A stretch of 64,000 nucleotides of DNA from Mesorhizobium sp. Pch-S (lineage in GTDB: Bacteria > Pseudomonadota > Alphaproteobacteria > Rhizobiales > Rhizobiaceae). The position numbers were made by a program, and so were the translations under genes. Below the pieces are notes generated by a model. It did no database searches and was not told where the DNA came from. It was given only the letters and a program-made list of their open reading frames with translations. Location of the stretch: contig NZ_CP029562.1 in NCBI RefSeq assembly GCF_004136315.1, positions 6,347,501-6,411,500 on the forward strand, read 5' to 3'. This document shows positions 1 through 9,442 of this stretch, in pieces. Each line of letters opens with the position of its first letter. The first letter of the stretch is position 1.

Positions 1-137
1 ACCCATTGTCGCGGCGATGTGGGTAAATTGCGGCAATCGCAAATTTCCTGGCCAATCGGCCGGAATATTAACACCCGGTGTTGTCCGGGCGCAACGCTGC
101 CAAAGGCCAACAGCACCCTGCTCCAATGCTGGCAGGC
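1..137. other. intergenic edge, no gene seen
   Basis: This lies downstream of the amidase gene on the minus strand. I see no convincing coding frame. A minus-strand ATG occurs at positions 4-6, which could begin a following gene outside the window (in related genomes a penicillin-binding protein 1A gene often follows amiC), but two codons cannot support a call. Confidence 0.4.
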
Positions 138-1382
138 TTATCCGCCTGCATTCACCCGCGACGCAGCAAACGCCGACACCGCCTTGCTGATGCTGTCAGC
201 CGCCTTGCCCCGCCATTCCGGATTGGTGAGCTGCGCCTCGTCCTTGGCATTGGACAGATAGCCCAATTCGACCAGAACCGACGGCACGTCCGGCGCCTTA
301 AGCACGCGGAAGCCGGCGAAGCGATGCGGATTGTTGATCAGCCCGACACTGTTGCCGAGCTCGCCGACCAGTGTCTGGGCAAAGCTCATCGAGAAGGAAT
401 GGGTCTCGCGGCGGATCAGATCGATCAGGATATCGGTAACTTCCTGGCTGTCCTCCTTGATCTCCATGCCGGCGAACTGGTCGGACAGATTTTCCCGATC
501 CGCCAGGGCCTGTGCTTCCGGATCGGAGGCCTTGTCGGAGACGGTGTAGACCGTGGCGCCACGGATGCCCTTCAGACGAATGGTGTCGGCATGGATTGAG
601 ATAAACAGATTGGCGCCACGCTGCCGCGCGATACGCACCCGGTCGTCCAGCCGCAGGAAGGTGTCGTCGTCGCGGGTGAGCGAGATGTCATACTTCCCTT
701 CTGCGGAAAGCTTGTCTCGCAGCTCCTTGGCAAAGGCCAGCGTGACATTTTTTTCGACCGTGCCGTTCAGCCCCTCGGCGCCACCATCGACGCCGCCATG
801 GCCGGGATCGATGACGATGGTGAATTTATGGGAGGCTGGAGCCGGCTTGGCCAAACGCTCACGTTTGTCGGGAGAAACGGTCGAAGCTGTGGTCACCGCC
901 TGGTCGGCAAGTGCCGCATCGAACTCGCGATCCGAAACGGCCGAAATATCGACTGCCATACGGTAACCGGAACCATCTTCGTTCTTGAGCACATCCAGCT
1001 TGTCGACGCGGAAAGGCCCTTTGCTGATCAGGATCAGCCGCGAAGCCCCCGCCTCGATCTGGCCATAACGCACGCTCTTGATCAGCCCACGGGCCTTGAG
1101 ATCCTTGGCGCTGAAGGCCAGCTTGGAGTTGGGCACATCGATGACCAGCCGGTGCGGACCGCGCAGCAGGAACCAGCGCGGATTTGGCTCACGATCGAAA
1201 TCGACGACGATACGCATCTTGGTGGCGTCGCCGGCCATCTTGTAGCCGGTCGCCGCGAGAGGAACCTCGGCTGCGCGCGCGATCGCCGGAAGGATCATGC
1301 TGGCAAACACGACGAACAGGGCGCAGCACAATACGCCGACCCAACCGCCGAGCCTCTTGTTCGTGATTGCTTTCAGCCCCAT
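138..1382 (-). CDS. amiC: N-acetylmuramoyl-L-alanine amidase, AmiC type
   Basis: A zinc amidase of about 414 residues that cleaves the amide bond between MurNAc and the stem peptide during cell separation and wall turnover, acting in the periplasm. The N-terminus is basic and then hydrophobic (export signal or anchor). An AMIN domain follows (roughly residues 45-150), and the C-terminal half is an Amidase_3 domain with the expected zinc and catalytic motifs: IDPGHGGVDGGAEG, an EKN glutamate, SIHAD, and the late LVELGYLSN glutamate. I chose the ATG at 1382 over an upstream one at 1490 because the extra 36 residues are not signal-like, and GGAACTGAG precedes the 1382 start. It is divergent from rne, a pairing common in related bacteria. 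Confidence 0.93.
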   Translation of the reverse strand: MGLKAITNKRLGGWVGVLCCALFVVFASMILPAIARAAEVPLAATGYKMAGDATKMRIVVDFDREPNPRWFLLRGPHRLVIDVPNSKLAFSAKDLKARGLIKSVRYGQIEAGASRLILISKGPFRVDKLDVLKNEDGSGYRMAVDISAVSDREFDAALADQAVTTASTVSPDKRERLAKPAPASHKFTIVIDPGHGGVDGGAEGLNGTVEKNVTLAFAKELRDKLSAEGKYDISLTRDDDTFLRLDDRVRIARQRGANLFISIHADTIRLKGIRGATVYTVSDKASDPEAQALADRENLSDQFAGMEIKEDSQEVTDILIDLIRRETHSFSMSFAQTLVGELGNSVGLINNPHRFAGFRVLKAPDVPSVLVELGYLSNAKDEAQLTNPEWRGKAADSISKAVSAFAASRVNAGG

Positions 1383-2018
1383 CTCAGTTCCAGTCGCTGC
1401 CGATTCATCGAACCAGCCCGGTTGTTCGATCGAAGACGCGCTTAAGCGGTAAACTCGATTAACGATTGGTATCCAGAGAAGGTTAACCAAGCCTTTTCAA
1501 GAGCGATTTCGTTGAGGGAACGGCCCTTTGCCGGCATGGAAATCGGGGTTGCCTTCCTACGCGTCAAATCATAAAAGCGATGGTGGGTCACTGCAATCCA
1601 GGGACAACCTTTCCCCTCAGCTTTCTGCTGGGTCAAGGTGAGAGGCAGGTCATCGCCAAAGCGGCGGGAATGCAGGTGATCGCGACGATTTTCGCAGGTG
1701 CTCGCCCGAGGCGGGGGAAGTGCCTGCGGCAGGAAAACGGCAAGGGTTGCACCGCGCCGGCTCGACAGGAGCAAAACAAGCTGGTCCGGGTTTCCGGGCT
1801 TAGGTTCAAAAAGGTCCGTTCGGTTTTGACGGTTTCAGGTACTGCATTGGAAAGGTCCGCATTCAACCGCGCCAACATGGCTGCGGGCGGCACCGCCATG
1901 CCCCTGAAGCGGCCCACTGCGGACGCACAAATATCCGGCACTCACGCACAAACAGCATCACGGCAGCGGGCATTGTCCCGTCGGTCGCGGCTGGCGGCTG
2001 CCGGGAGGAAACATAATA
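1383..2018. other. amiC-rne divergent intergenic region, likely long rne leader
   Basis: This 636-base gap separates two divergent genes. The open frames across it on both strands have low-complexity, Arg/Pro-rich translations and no recognisable domain, so I do not call them genes. It should hold the amiC promoter and the promoter and leader of rne. RNase E messages usually have long 5' leaders used for autoregulation (family knowledge), but I cannot identify a named leader motif here. A strong ribosome-binding site, GGGAGGAAA, lies just before the rne ATG. Confidence 0.5.
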
Positions 2019-4838
2019 ATGCCCAACAAGATGCTAATCGACGCCTCCCACCCGGAGGAAACACGCGTAGTCGTCGTTCGCGGTAACCGCATCGAAGAAT
2101 TCGACTTCGAATCGCAAGACAAGAAGCAGCTCAAAGGAAACATCTACCTTGCCCGCGTCACGCGGGTTGAGCCGTCGCTGCAGGCAGCGTTCGTGGAATA
2201 TGGCGGCAACCGCCATGGTTTCCTGGCTTTCAGCGAAATTCATCCCGATTACTACCAGATACCTGTTGCTGATCGTCAGGCGCTGTTGCGCGCCGAGGCT
2301 CAGGAACATGAGGACGAGGAAGACGAGGAAAACGGCGAGAATGGCGATGATCGCCAGGAGCGCAATCGCGGACGGCGTGGCCGTCGTCGCGGACGCAATC
2401 GCGACCGTGGCGAGCGCAAGCGTGATGCTGCGGCCAGCGAAAACGATGAAACGAGCGATGAGGCCGTAGCGGCCGACGAAAATGCCGATGATGTCGAAAC
2501 CGTCGAGCCGAACGACAGCGGCGATGCCGACGAAGGCGCCAAAGGCGGTTCGATTGCTGCCAGCGTCGAAGTCGATGTGATTTCGGAAGAAGTGGACGTT
2601 GCGCAGGAAAGCCGTGAAGAACAGCCGCACGCCCCCGAGGACAATCATGGCGACGAAGTCGCGCCTGCCGCGGACGCCGACCGTGGCACGCTGGAAGAAG
2701 TCCCCTCCTCCCATTCCGACGACCACGAGATCGAGTCAGTCGGCGCCGAGGACGCGCTTGAGGAGATCCGCGATCGTCGCAGGCCGGTACGCAAGCAGTA
2801 CAAGATCCAGGAAGTCATCAAGCGTCGCCAGATCCTGCTGGTTCAGGTCGTCAAGGAAGAACGCGGCAACAAGGGCGCCGCTCTGACCACCTACCTGTCG
2901 CTGGCCGGACGTTATTCCGTCCTGATGCCGAACACCGCCCGCGGTGGCGGCATCTCGCGCAAGATCACCAACGCCCAGGACCGCAAGCGTCTCAAGGAAG
3001 TGGTCGCCGACCTCGAAGTGCCGCAGGGCATGGGTGTGATCCTGCGCACCGCCGGCGAAAGCCGAACCAAGGCCGAAATCAAGCGTGACTACGAATACCT
3101 CATGCGGTTGTGGGAGAACGTCCGCAATTTGACGCTCAAGTCCACCGCGCCCGCGCTGGTCTATGAGGAAGGATCGCTGATCAAGCGCTCGGTGCGCGAT
3201 CTCTACAACAAGGAGATCGACGAGATCCTTGTTGCAGGCGAAGACGGGTATCGCGAGGCGAAGGACTTCATGCGCATGCTGATGCCCAGCCATGCCAAGA
3301 TGGTCCAGCCCTACCGCGACACCTCGCCGATCTTCGCGCGCAACGGCATCGAGGCGCAGCTCGACAAGATGCTGCAGCCGCAGGTGACGCTGAAGAGCGG
3401 CGGCTACCTGATCATCAACCAGACAGAGGCCTTGGTTTCGATCGACGTCAACTCGGGCCGCTCGACGCGTGAGCACTCGATCGAAGACACCGCACTGCAG
3501 ACCAATCTCGAAGCCGCTGAAGAAGTGGCCCGACAGTTGCGACTGCGTGACCTTGCCGGCCTGATCGTCATCGACTTCATCGACATGGAGGAGAACCGGA
3601 ACAACCGGGCTGTCGAGAAGAAGCTCAAGGATTGCCTGAAGAACGATCGTGCGCGCATCCAGGTCGGCCGCATTTCGCATTTCGGCCTGATGGAGATGAG
3701 CCGCCAGCGTATTCGCGCCAGCGTGCTGGAATCGACCATGAAGCCTTGCCCGCATTGTGGCGGCACCGGCCATGTTCGCTCCGATTCCTCCGTCGCGCTG
3801 CTTGTCGTGCGTGCCATCGAGGAGTTCCTGCTCAAGGATTCGCGCAGCCACATCACCGTGCGCACCCCGGCAGCGACCGCGCTTTACGTGCTCAACCACA
3901 AGCGCTCCACACTGGTCGAGCTGGAAACACGCTTCGGCCTGACGATTACCGTCGAGGCAGATGAGACTGTCGGTTCGCAGCACTACACGATCGCGCGTGG
4001 TGCGATCGCAGAGAAGCCGGAAGGCTTCGTCGAGATGAAGCCGCAGCCGATCCCGGTCGAACCCGAAGAGCCGGAAGACGAGATCATCGTCGAGGACGAG
4101 GAAGAGGCCGGAGAAGATCAGCCTCGCCAGGAACAGCAGCAGGCACGCGAGGGCGACAGCCAGCGCGACCGCAAGCGTCGTCGGCGCAGGCGCCGTCGCG
4201 GCGGCCGCGATCGCGATCAGGCGGCCACGGAAGCAGGCAACGATGAAGATACTGCCGCAGACGACGAGGACGCCAGCGAAGAGAGTGATGCCGCTGTCGT
4301 TGAAGCCGCCGCAGAGGTCGAGACGATCGTTGTCGCGGAAGAGAACGACGACGAACCGGCCAAGAAGCGGCGACGCGGCAAGCGTGGCGGCAAGCGCAGC
4401 CGCAAGGAAGACGGCGAGACTGCCGACGATGCGGCAGAGGCTGCCACGGCCGACAGCGAAACCGTGACCGCAGAGGTCGTCGCCGAAGCTGCGGTGGTCG
4501 AGCCGGAACCCGCGCCTGCCGTGGAAGAAGCTCCGGCCGAAAAGCCGAAAAAGCCGCGCCGTACGGCAAAGTCGAAGAAGGCCGAAGCTGCCGCAGCCGA
4601 GGCAGCAGTCGTGGAGGTCACGACCGAGACGGCCGCAGACATCGTCGTCGAGCCGGCTCCGTCCGAAGCCAAGGATGCTCCCGCCGGCAAGAAACCACGC
4701 GCGTCGCGTCGCAAGGTCGCAAGCGCGGAGACGCCGGCCGCACCTGTCGTTTCTTCCACCACCGCAGCAGAAGCTGAAGAAGCAGTTGAAGAAAAGCCGA
4801 AGCGTGGCGGCTGGTGGCAGCGCAAGGGTTTCTTCTGA
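2019..4838 (+). CDS. rne: ribonuclease E
   Basis: Endoribonuclease E of 939 residues, the core of the RNA degradosome, which processes rRNA, tRNA and mRNA 5' monophosphate ends. The S1 domain begins near residue 37 (KGNIYLARVTRVEPSLQAAF) but is split by a charged insertion from about 93 to 255, rich in Glu/Asp and Arg. The S1 fold resumes after it. The catalytic DNase I-like part holds both metal-binding aspartates (SIDVNSG near 473, IVIDFIDM near 516), and the zinc-link motif CPHCGGTG is near 576. The C-terminal 260 residues are alternating acidic, Arg-rich and Ala/Val-rich scaffold, ending in GGWWQRKGFF, a terminal motif seen in alphaproteobacterial homologues. A terminator follows. Confidence 0.97.
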   Translation: MPNKMLIDASHPEETRVVVVRGNRIEEFDFESQDKKQLKGNIYLARVTRVEPSLQAAFVEYGGNRHGFLAFSEIHPDYYQIPVADRQALLRAEAQEHEDEEDEENGENGDDRQERNRGRRGRRRGRNRDRGERKRDAAASENDETSDEAVAADENADDVETVEPNDSGDADEGAKGGSIAASVEVDVISEEVDVAQESREEQPHAPEDNHGDEVAPAADADRGTLEEVPSSHSDDHEIESVGAEDALEEIRDRRRPVRKQYKIQEVIKRRQILLVQVVKEERGNKGAALTTYLSLAGRYSVLMPNTARGGGISRKITNAQDRKRLKEVVADLEVPQGMGVILRTAGESRTKAEIKRDYEYLMRLWENVRNLTLKSTAPALVYEEGSLIKRSVRDLYNKEIDEILVAGEDGYREAKDFMRMLMPSHAKMVQPYRDTSPIFARNGIEAQLDKMLQPQVTLKSGGYLIINQTEALVSIDVNSGRSTREHSIEDTALQTNLEAAEEVARQLRLRDLAGLIVIDFIDMEENRNNRAVEKKLKDCLKNDRARIQVGRISHFGLMEMSRQRIRASVLESTMKPCPHCGGTGHVRSDSSVALLVVRAIEEFLLKDSRSHITVRTPAATALYVLNHKRSTLVELETRFGLTITVEADETVGSQHYTIARGAIAEKPEGFVEMKPQPIPVEPEEPEDEIIVEDEEEAGEDQPRQEQQQAREGDSQRDRKRRRRRRRRGGRDRDQAATEAGNDEDTAADDEDASEESDAAVVEAAAEVETIVVAEENDDEPAKKRRRGKRGGKRSRKEDGETADDAAEAATADSETVTAEVVAEAAVVEPEPAPAVEEAPAEKPKKPRRTAKSKKAEAAAAEAAVVEVTTETAADIVVEPAPSEAKDAPAGKKPRASRRKVASAETPAAPVVSSTTAAEAEEAVEEKPKRGGWWQRKGFF

Positions 4839-4888
4839 GCCGACTGCCCGGCCTCGGCGGAGAAACCGCCAGAGCGTAGCTCGAACAA

Positions 4889-4922
4889 GAAAAGCGGCGG
4901 CACCAGGTGCCGCCGCTTTCTT
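4889..4922 (+). terminator. bidirectional terminator between rne and the DUF378 gene
   Basis: A perfect 13-bp stem, AAAGCGGCGGCAC, pairs with GTGCCGCCGCTTT across a 3-base CAG loop (4891-4919). A runs lie on the left and T residues on the right, so it can terminate rne on the plus strand and the convergent small gene on the minus strand. Confidence 0.8.
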
Positions 4923-4936
4923 CAACTTGGACGCGT

Positions 4937-5173
4937 TTAGTGGTGGCGGATATGCCGTTCCGCCGAAACCTCACCTTCGCTGAACGCCTGTACGAACGGC
5001 ATGAGCTGCCACACGGCCGAAAGGCCGATGATGACAGAAACCAGCCGGGCGAGCGGGGTGCCGGTGCCTCCGGACAGCATTCCGAGGACATCGTAACCCG
5101 CAACGCCCATGACCAGCCAGTTCAGGCCGCCAATGATGATCAGGACGAGGGTTACAAGGTTCATGGCGCGCAT
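4937..5173 (-). CDS. DUF378 small membrane protein
   Basis: A protein of 78 residues with two hydrophobic segments: about residues 5-25 (VTLVLIIIGGLNWLVMG) and 40-60 (ARLVSVIIGLSAVWQLMPF). The GGLNWL motif near the first segment is characteristic of the DUF378 (YuzA-like) family, whose function is unknown. An ATG at 5185 would add four residues, but the TGGAGG sequence placed seven bases before the ATG at 5173 is an excellent ribosome-binding site, so I use 5173. It is convergent with rne and shares its terminator. Confidence 0.8.
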   Translation of the reverse strand: MRAMNLVTLVLIIIGGLNWLVMGVAGYDVLGMLSGGTGTPLARLVSVIIGLSAVWQLMPFVQAFSEGEVSAERHIRHH

Positions 5174-5276
5174 CGGTGCCTCCATGAGTTGTTGCCTGAC
5201 GCTAAAACGCGCTCGGTCGCTGCTGGTTCCGACAGTCGCGAAATCGTGATGGACGTCAGCCAGTCATTGCCCTTGC

Positions 5277-6425
5277 CTATTTTAGCCAGCGCTCTATCCG
5301 GGCAACGGCTTCCACCATCTCGTCATGGCTGCCTGCGTAGGAGAAGCGCATATAGCGATGCCCCTGCAGCGGATCGAAGTCGCGACCGGGCGTGGCAGCG
5401 ACATGCGCTTCGACCAACATCTTGCCTGCGAATGCCATGCTGTCATTGGTCAGACGCGAGACATCGCAGAAGGCATAGAACGCGCCATCCATGGGAGCGG
5501 CAAGTGCAAAGCCCAATTCCGGCAGGCGTTTCATCAGCAATTCGCGGTTCCAGGCGTAACGCGCCTTCACAGCTTCGAGTTCCTCGGTCGCCTTGAAGGC
5601 CTCCATGGCCGCCACCTGCGAAAGCTCCGGCGCAGAAATGTAGAGACTCTGCGCGATGCGCTCGACAGGTCTCACCAGTTTTTCCGGCAACACCATCCAG
5701 CCGATACGCCAGCCGGTCATGCAGTAATATTTGGAGAAGGAGTTGATCACCGCGACGTCCGGACCGAAGGCCAGCGCGGTGGTATCGGGTGCAGCATAGG
5801 CCAGCCGATGGTAGATTTCATCGGAGATCACCGCGATTCCGAGCTGGTCCGCCGTTTCGACCAACGCCTTCAACGCCTCGACAGGGATGACCGCACCGGT
5901 AGGATTGGCCGGACTGGCAAACAGCACGCCCTTCAACGTTTTTTTGGCGTGCGCACTGGCGAGATGTTCGGCGTGGAGATACGCGGCGCCTTCCAGTTCG
6001 ATCTCGACCACCTCGATGCCGAGCGCCGCCATGATGTTGCGATAGGCAGGGTAGCCTGGTGCAGCGATGGCAACACGATCGCCACCGTCGAACATGGCGA
6101 GAAACGCCAGATTGAAGGCGGCGGAAGAGCCCGTGGTGACAGCGACGCGTTCCGGCGCGACGTCGATCTGATAATGTTCGCGGTAGTGGCCGGCGATGGC
6201 ACGACGCAAGCCGGCCAGGCCAAGCGCGTCAGTGTAGCCGATACGGCCGCTCTTCAAGGCAGCGGCAGCTGCCTCGCGCACAACGGCGGGCGCCGGATCG
6301 GATGGTTGGCCGACGGCCATGGAAATCACCGGTACGCCTTCGGCCTTCAGTTTATTGGCGCCAGCCAGGACATCCATGGCGTGGAACGGCTCGACGTCTC
6401 CGCGCCGTGACAACGAAACAACCAT
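5277..6425 (-). CDS. class I/II aminotransferase
   Basis: A PLP-dependent fold-type I aminotransferase of 382 residues. Visible family features are the N-terminal ISMAVGQPSDPAP substrate-loop region, the ASPANPTGAV motif (the conserved Asn contacts the cofactor), and the Schiff-base lysine in INSFSKYYCMTGWRIGW. It belongs to the broad aspartate/alanine/tyrosine aminotransferase group, and the substrate cannot be read from sequence alone. It is transcribed divergently from the M48 protease gene with about 155 bases between them. No strong Shine-Dalgarno sequence is visible before the ATG at 6425. Confidence 0.9.
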   Translation of the reverse strand: MVVSLSRRGDVEPFHAMDVLAGANKLKAEGVPVISMAVGQPSDPAPAVVREAAAAALKSGRIGYTDALGLAGLRRAIAGHYREHYQIDVAPERVAVTTGSSAAFNLAFLAMFDGGDRVAIAAPGYPAYRNIMAALGIEVVEIELEGAAYLHAEHLASAHAKKTLKGVLFASPANPTGAVIPVEALKALVETADQLGIAVISDEIYHRLAYAAPDTTALAFGPDVAVINSFSKYYCMTGWRIGWMVLPEKLVRPVERIAQSLYISAPELSQVAAMEAFKATEELEAVKARYAWNRELLMKRLPELGFALAAPMDGAFYAFCDVSRLTNDSMAFAGKMLVEAHVAATPGRDFDPLQGHRYMRFSYAGSHDEMVEAVARIERWLK

Positions 6426-6580
6426 TTTTGGGCAAAACTCCTGTTAACGAGGCCCCGCCATCCGCGTCCGGCTGCCGGACGGTGCCGCACAAATGCCCGA
6501 TTGATGGGGATCACAAGTTCAGCAAGTTTTCGCGCGCCGGCTTTTCATCGTCAACCGCCTCGTCTACCAGTGTACGCATC

Positions 6581-7983
6581 ATGTTGAGCCTCTCACGTCC
6601 CGGACAGACGATCACAAGGACCGTGCGCACCCTGGCGACATTGGCGCTTGGCGCGGCCGTCGCCGTCTCCGGTACCATGAATGCTTTCGCGCAGAACGTG
6701 CCGGTCGTGCGGGATGCCGAGATCGAGGCGCTGGTGCGCGACTATGCCAGGCCGATCTTCAAGGCAGCGGGCCTTTCCAACGCCGGCATCCAGATCGTGC
6801 TGGTCAACGATCCCTCCTTCAACGCCTTTGTCGCCGGTCGCCGCGTCTTCATCAACACCGGCACGTTGATGCAGGCCGAAACGCCAAACGAGGTGATCGG
6901 GGTTCTGGCACACGAAACCGGGCACATTGCCGGTGGCCACCAGCAACGGCTGCGCGAACAGCTTGAGCGTGCAAAGACGATGGCAATCGTCGCCGGCCTG
7001 CTCGGTGCCGGTGCGCTGGTGGCAGGCGCGGCCAGCAACAGCAAGGGCCTTGCAGGTGCCGGCATGGGGCTCGCCACCGGCGGCACCGAGTTGGCGCAAC
7101 GTTCGCTGCTTGCTTATCAGCGCGGTGAGGAAATGACGGCCGACCGCTCAGCCATCACCTACCTCAACGCCACCGGACAATCCGGTGCCGGCATGCTGAA
7201 AACCTTCCAGCGTTTCCAGAGCGCACTGTCACTCTCGGGCGCACGCGTCGATCCCTACCGCGTCAGCCACCCGATGCCGCAGGAGCGTATCTCGAACCTG
7301 CAGGAACTGGTGAGCAGGAGCCCTTACCTTGATGCCAAGGATCCGCCCGCCCTGCAGCAGCGCCACAACATGATGCGGGTCAAGATCGCCGCCTTCACGC
7401 AAGGTCAGGCGGCCACATCGCGATTGCTGCGCAAGAATCCTGATCCGGTTGCCGTGCAGTATGGCGAAGCGATTTCGAACTACCTGAACGGCAATCCGAG
7501 TTCCGCGCTGGCCAAGACTGACGCGATGATCAAGTCTCAGCCCAGGAATGCTTACCTTCAGGAGTTGCGTGGCGACATCCTGATGAAAGCCAACAAGCCC
7601 AAGGAAGCGGCTTCTGCCTACGCCAAGGCTGTCAGCCTCGATCCGGCGAAATCGGGACTTCTTTCCGTGTCCTATGGGCAGGCGTTGCTTGCACAGGGCA
7701 CACCGGACTCATTGAAACAGGCCGTCACCCAGCTCTCCAACGGCCTGAGCGCGACCGCGAGAATGCTGGCGGCTACCGTTTCCTGGCGCAGGCCTATGGC
7801 GAACTCGGCGATGTCGGCAAGGCCGAGTTGGCGACGGCCGAAGGTTACTATTACCAGGGCGCTACCAAGGACGCCAAGATCTTCGCCATGCGCGCGCAGA
7901 AGCTGTTGAAGCCGGGCGAACCGGCCTGGGTGCGTGCGCAGGACATCATCGGTGCCAAAGCGCCAACCAAGAAATCGAACTGA
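6581..7983 (+). CDS. M48 family metalloprotease with TPR repeats (BepA-like), frameshifted
   Basis: An exported zinc protease, probably a periplasmic outer-membrane quality-control enzyme like BepA. From the ATG at 6581 there is a signal peptide (basic start, hydrophobic core, cleavage near AFA|QN), then a peptidase M48 domain with the HETGH zinc motif near residue 110 and the distal EEMTADRSA glutamate. TPR-like helices form the C-terminal third. The frame breaks near 7748-7752. The frame in use then runs into Arg/Ser-rich sequence to a stop at 7909. The neighbouring frame continues the TPR sequence (GGYRFLAQAYGELGDVGKAE) to a stop at 7983. Inserting one C near 7750 restores a protein of about 467 residues. 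It is a sequence error or a real frameshift. Confidence 0.85.
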
Positions 7984-8045
7984 AGACGGCACGGGCGGCA
8001 GGACGGGATCCCGCCGCAGCGTCTGAAAGGCAAAGGAAGACGACC

Positions 8046-8816
8046 ATGAACAAGGCCTATCTGCTCAGCACCGCCGGAGCGGCCATTGCCCTCGCCGCCT
8101 TTACCTTCGGCTTCACTGCTGGCGACATCCGTCCGGCATCTGCCGACACCAAGCTCGATCGCGCCCAGGTCGAGGAGATCGTCCGCAACTATCTCCTGAA
8201 GAATCCCGAAATCCTGCTCGAAGTGCAGGATGCGCTGGAGACCAAGCAGAAGGAGGAGCAGAAGCTCGCTGCTTCGGGCGTCATCAAGGAAAACAAGGAC
8301 GAGATCTTCAACGCCTCCTACGACACCGTCGTCGGCAATCCCAAGGGCAAGATCACGATCGTCGAGTTCTACGACTACAATTGCGGCTTCTGCAAACGCG
8401 CCATGGGCGATATGGAGAATCTCACCAAAGCCAATCCCGATCTGCGCTTCGTGCTTAAGGAGTTCCCGATCCTCGGGCCGGATTCCCAGAAGGCCCATGT
8501 CGTCTCGCAGGCCTTCCAGAAGCTGATGCCGGAGAAGGCGGGAGAATTCCATCTCGAACTCCTCGGCGGCCAGACCCGAGCGACCGAAGAGACCGCCATC
8601 AAGATCGCGCTGGAACTCGGCGCAGACGAGGCAAAGCTGCGCGAGGCGATGAAGGATCCGGCGATCATGGAGCGTTTCGCCAAGACCTACGACCTCGCCA
8701 ACAAGCTCGCCATCACGGGTACTCCCTCCTACGTCATCGGCAACGAGGTGGTGTTTGGCGCCCTTGGCGCAGATGTTCTGACCGAGAAGATCAAGGCTGC
8801 GAAGCCCACACTCTGA
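8046..8816 (+). CDS. DsbA family thiol:disulfide oxidoreductase
   Basis: A protein of 256 residues with an N-terminal signal sequence (hydrophobic core about residues 10-25). A helical stretch follows (residues 35-80) that resembles the dimerisation arm of Com1/ScsC-like proteins, and then comes a thioredoxin-fold DsbA domain. The active site is CGFC near residue 114 (YNCGFCKRAM), and the cis-proline loop is GTPSYVIG near residue 230. It probably introduces or shuffles disulfides in periplasmic proteins. AAGGAAG precedes the ATG. It lies 62 bases after the M48 protease, so the two may be co-transcribed, which would pair two envelope-protein quality-control factors. Confidence 0.92.
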   Translation: MNKAYLLSTAGAAIALAAFTFGFTAGDIRPASADTKLDRAQVEEIVRNYLLKNPEILLEVQDALETKQKEEQKLAASGVIKENKDEIFNASYDTVVGNPKGKITIVEFYDYNCGFCKRAMGDMENLTKANPDLRFVLKEFPILGPDSQKAHVVSQAFQKLMPEKAGEFHLELLGGQTRATEETAIKIALELGADEAKLREAMKDPAIMERFAKTYDLANKLAITGTPSYVIGNEVVFGALGADVLTEKIKAAKPTL

Positions 8817-8835
8817 GCTGCGCGGGACTGAAAAC

Positions 8836-8860
8836 CCGGACTTGGCCAGCCCCAGTCCGG
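8836..8860 (+). terminator. terminator-like hairpin after the DsbA gene
   Basis: The inverted repeat CCGGACT (8836-8842) and AGTCCGG (8854-8860) lies 20 bases after the stop codon, with two further G-C pairs possible inside. There is no T run, so it may be an mRNA-end stabiliser rather than an intrinsic terminator. Confidence 0.4.
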
Positions 8861-8979
8861 TCAAACCGGCGTTGTGGACAGGCCAAGATCACACTTGCGC
8901 TCTTTTCGCGGCCGGTTATGCCCATTATAGAGGTCCGGCGCGCCGGCGATATTCGGCGCGAGGGTAAAGGTAGCCATTT

Positions 8980-9414
8980 TTGAAAACGGTTTTCGTCCTC
9001 AACGGTCCCAACCTCAACATGCTCGGCAAGCGCGAGCCGTCGATCTATGGCGACCAGACGCTGGACGACATCGCTGCTGATTGCGTGAAAGCAGGCAAGG
9101 ACCTGGGCCTGACCATCGATTTCCGCCAGTCGAACCATGAGGGCCATCTGGTCGATTGGATCCAGGAAGCAGGCGAAGCTGCCGCAGGGGTCGTCATCAA
9201 TGCCGGCGCCTACACCCATACCTCGATCGCCATCCACGACGCCATCCGGGGTGTTGCCCCGCTGCCGGTGGTGGAAGTGCATCTTTCCAACATCCACGCG
9301 CGCGAGCCGTTCCGGCATGTATCCCGGATAGCACCGCACGCCGTGGGAATGATCTGCGGCTTCGGGCCGCTTGGCTATACGCTGGCGCTGCAAGCGCTCG
9401 CCGCCCGCATCTGA
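8980..9414 (+). CDS. aroQ: 3-dehydroquinate dehydratase, type II
   Basis: A dodecameric dehydratase of 144 residues for step three of the shikimate pathway (3-dehydroquinate to 3-dehydroshikimate), cytoplasmic. Motifs are typical of the type II family: [17 protein letters not shown] with the catalytic Tyr, [27 protein letters not shown], and [14 protein letters not shown] with the catalytic His. The reading begins with a TTG codon at 8980, because the conserved N-terminus ([10 protein letters not shown]) starts immediately there and AAAGG lies ten bases upstream. It is followed 28 bases later by accB, and the aroQ-accB-accC order is common in related genomes. Confidence 0.96.
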   Translation: MKTVFVLNGPNLNMLGKREPSIYGDQTLDDIAADCVKAGKDLGLTIDFRQSNHEGHLVDWIQEAGEAAAGVVINAGAYTHTSIAIHDAIRGVAPLPVVEVHLSNIHAREPFRHVSRIAPHAVGMICGFGPLGYTLALQALAARI

Positions 9415-9442
9415 AATGGGCGGACAACAAGAAGGGTCGGAC

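Noticed and set aside
1442..2086. Three overlapping open frames of about 100-170 codons in the amiC-rne gap.
   Set aside because: No domain, no ribosome-binding site, and compositions unlike the neighbouring genes; more likely a long leader.
2736..4925. A 729-codon open frame on the minus strand across rne.
   Set aside because: It lies antisense to a clear RNase E gene. Its translation is low-complexity and its length results from the biased codons of the charged C-terminal region.
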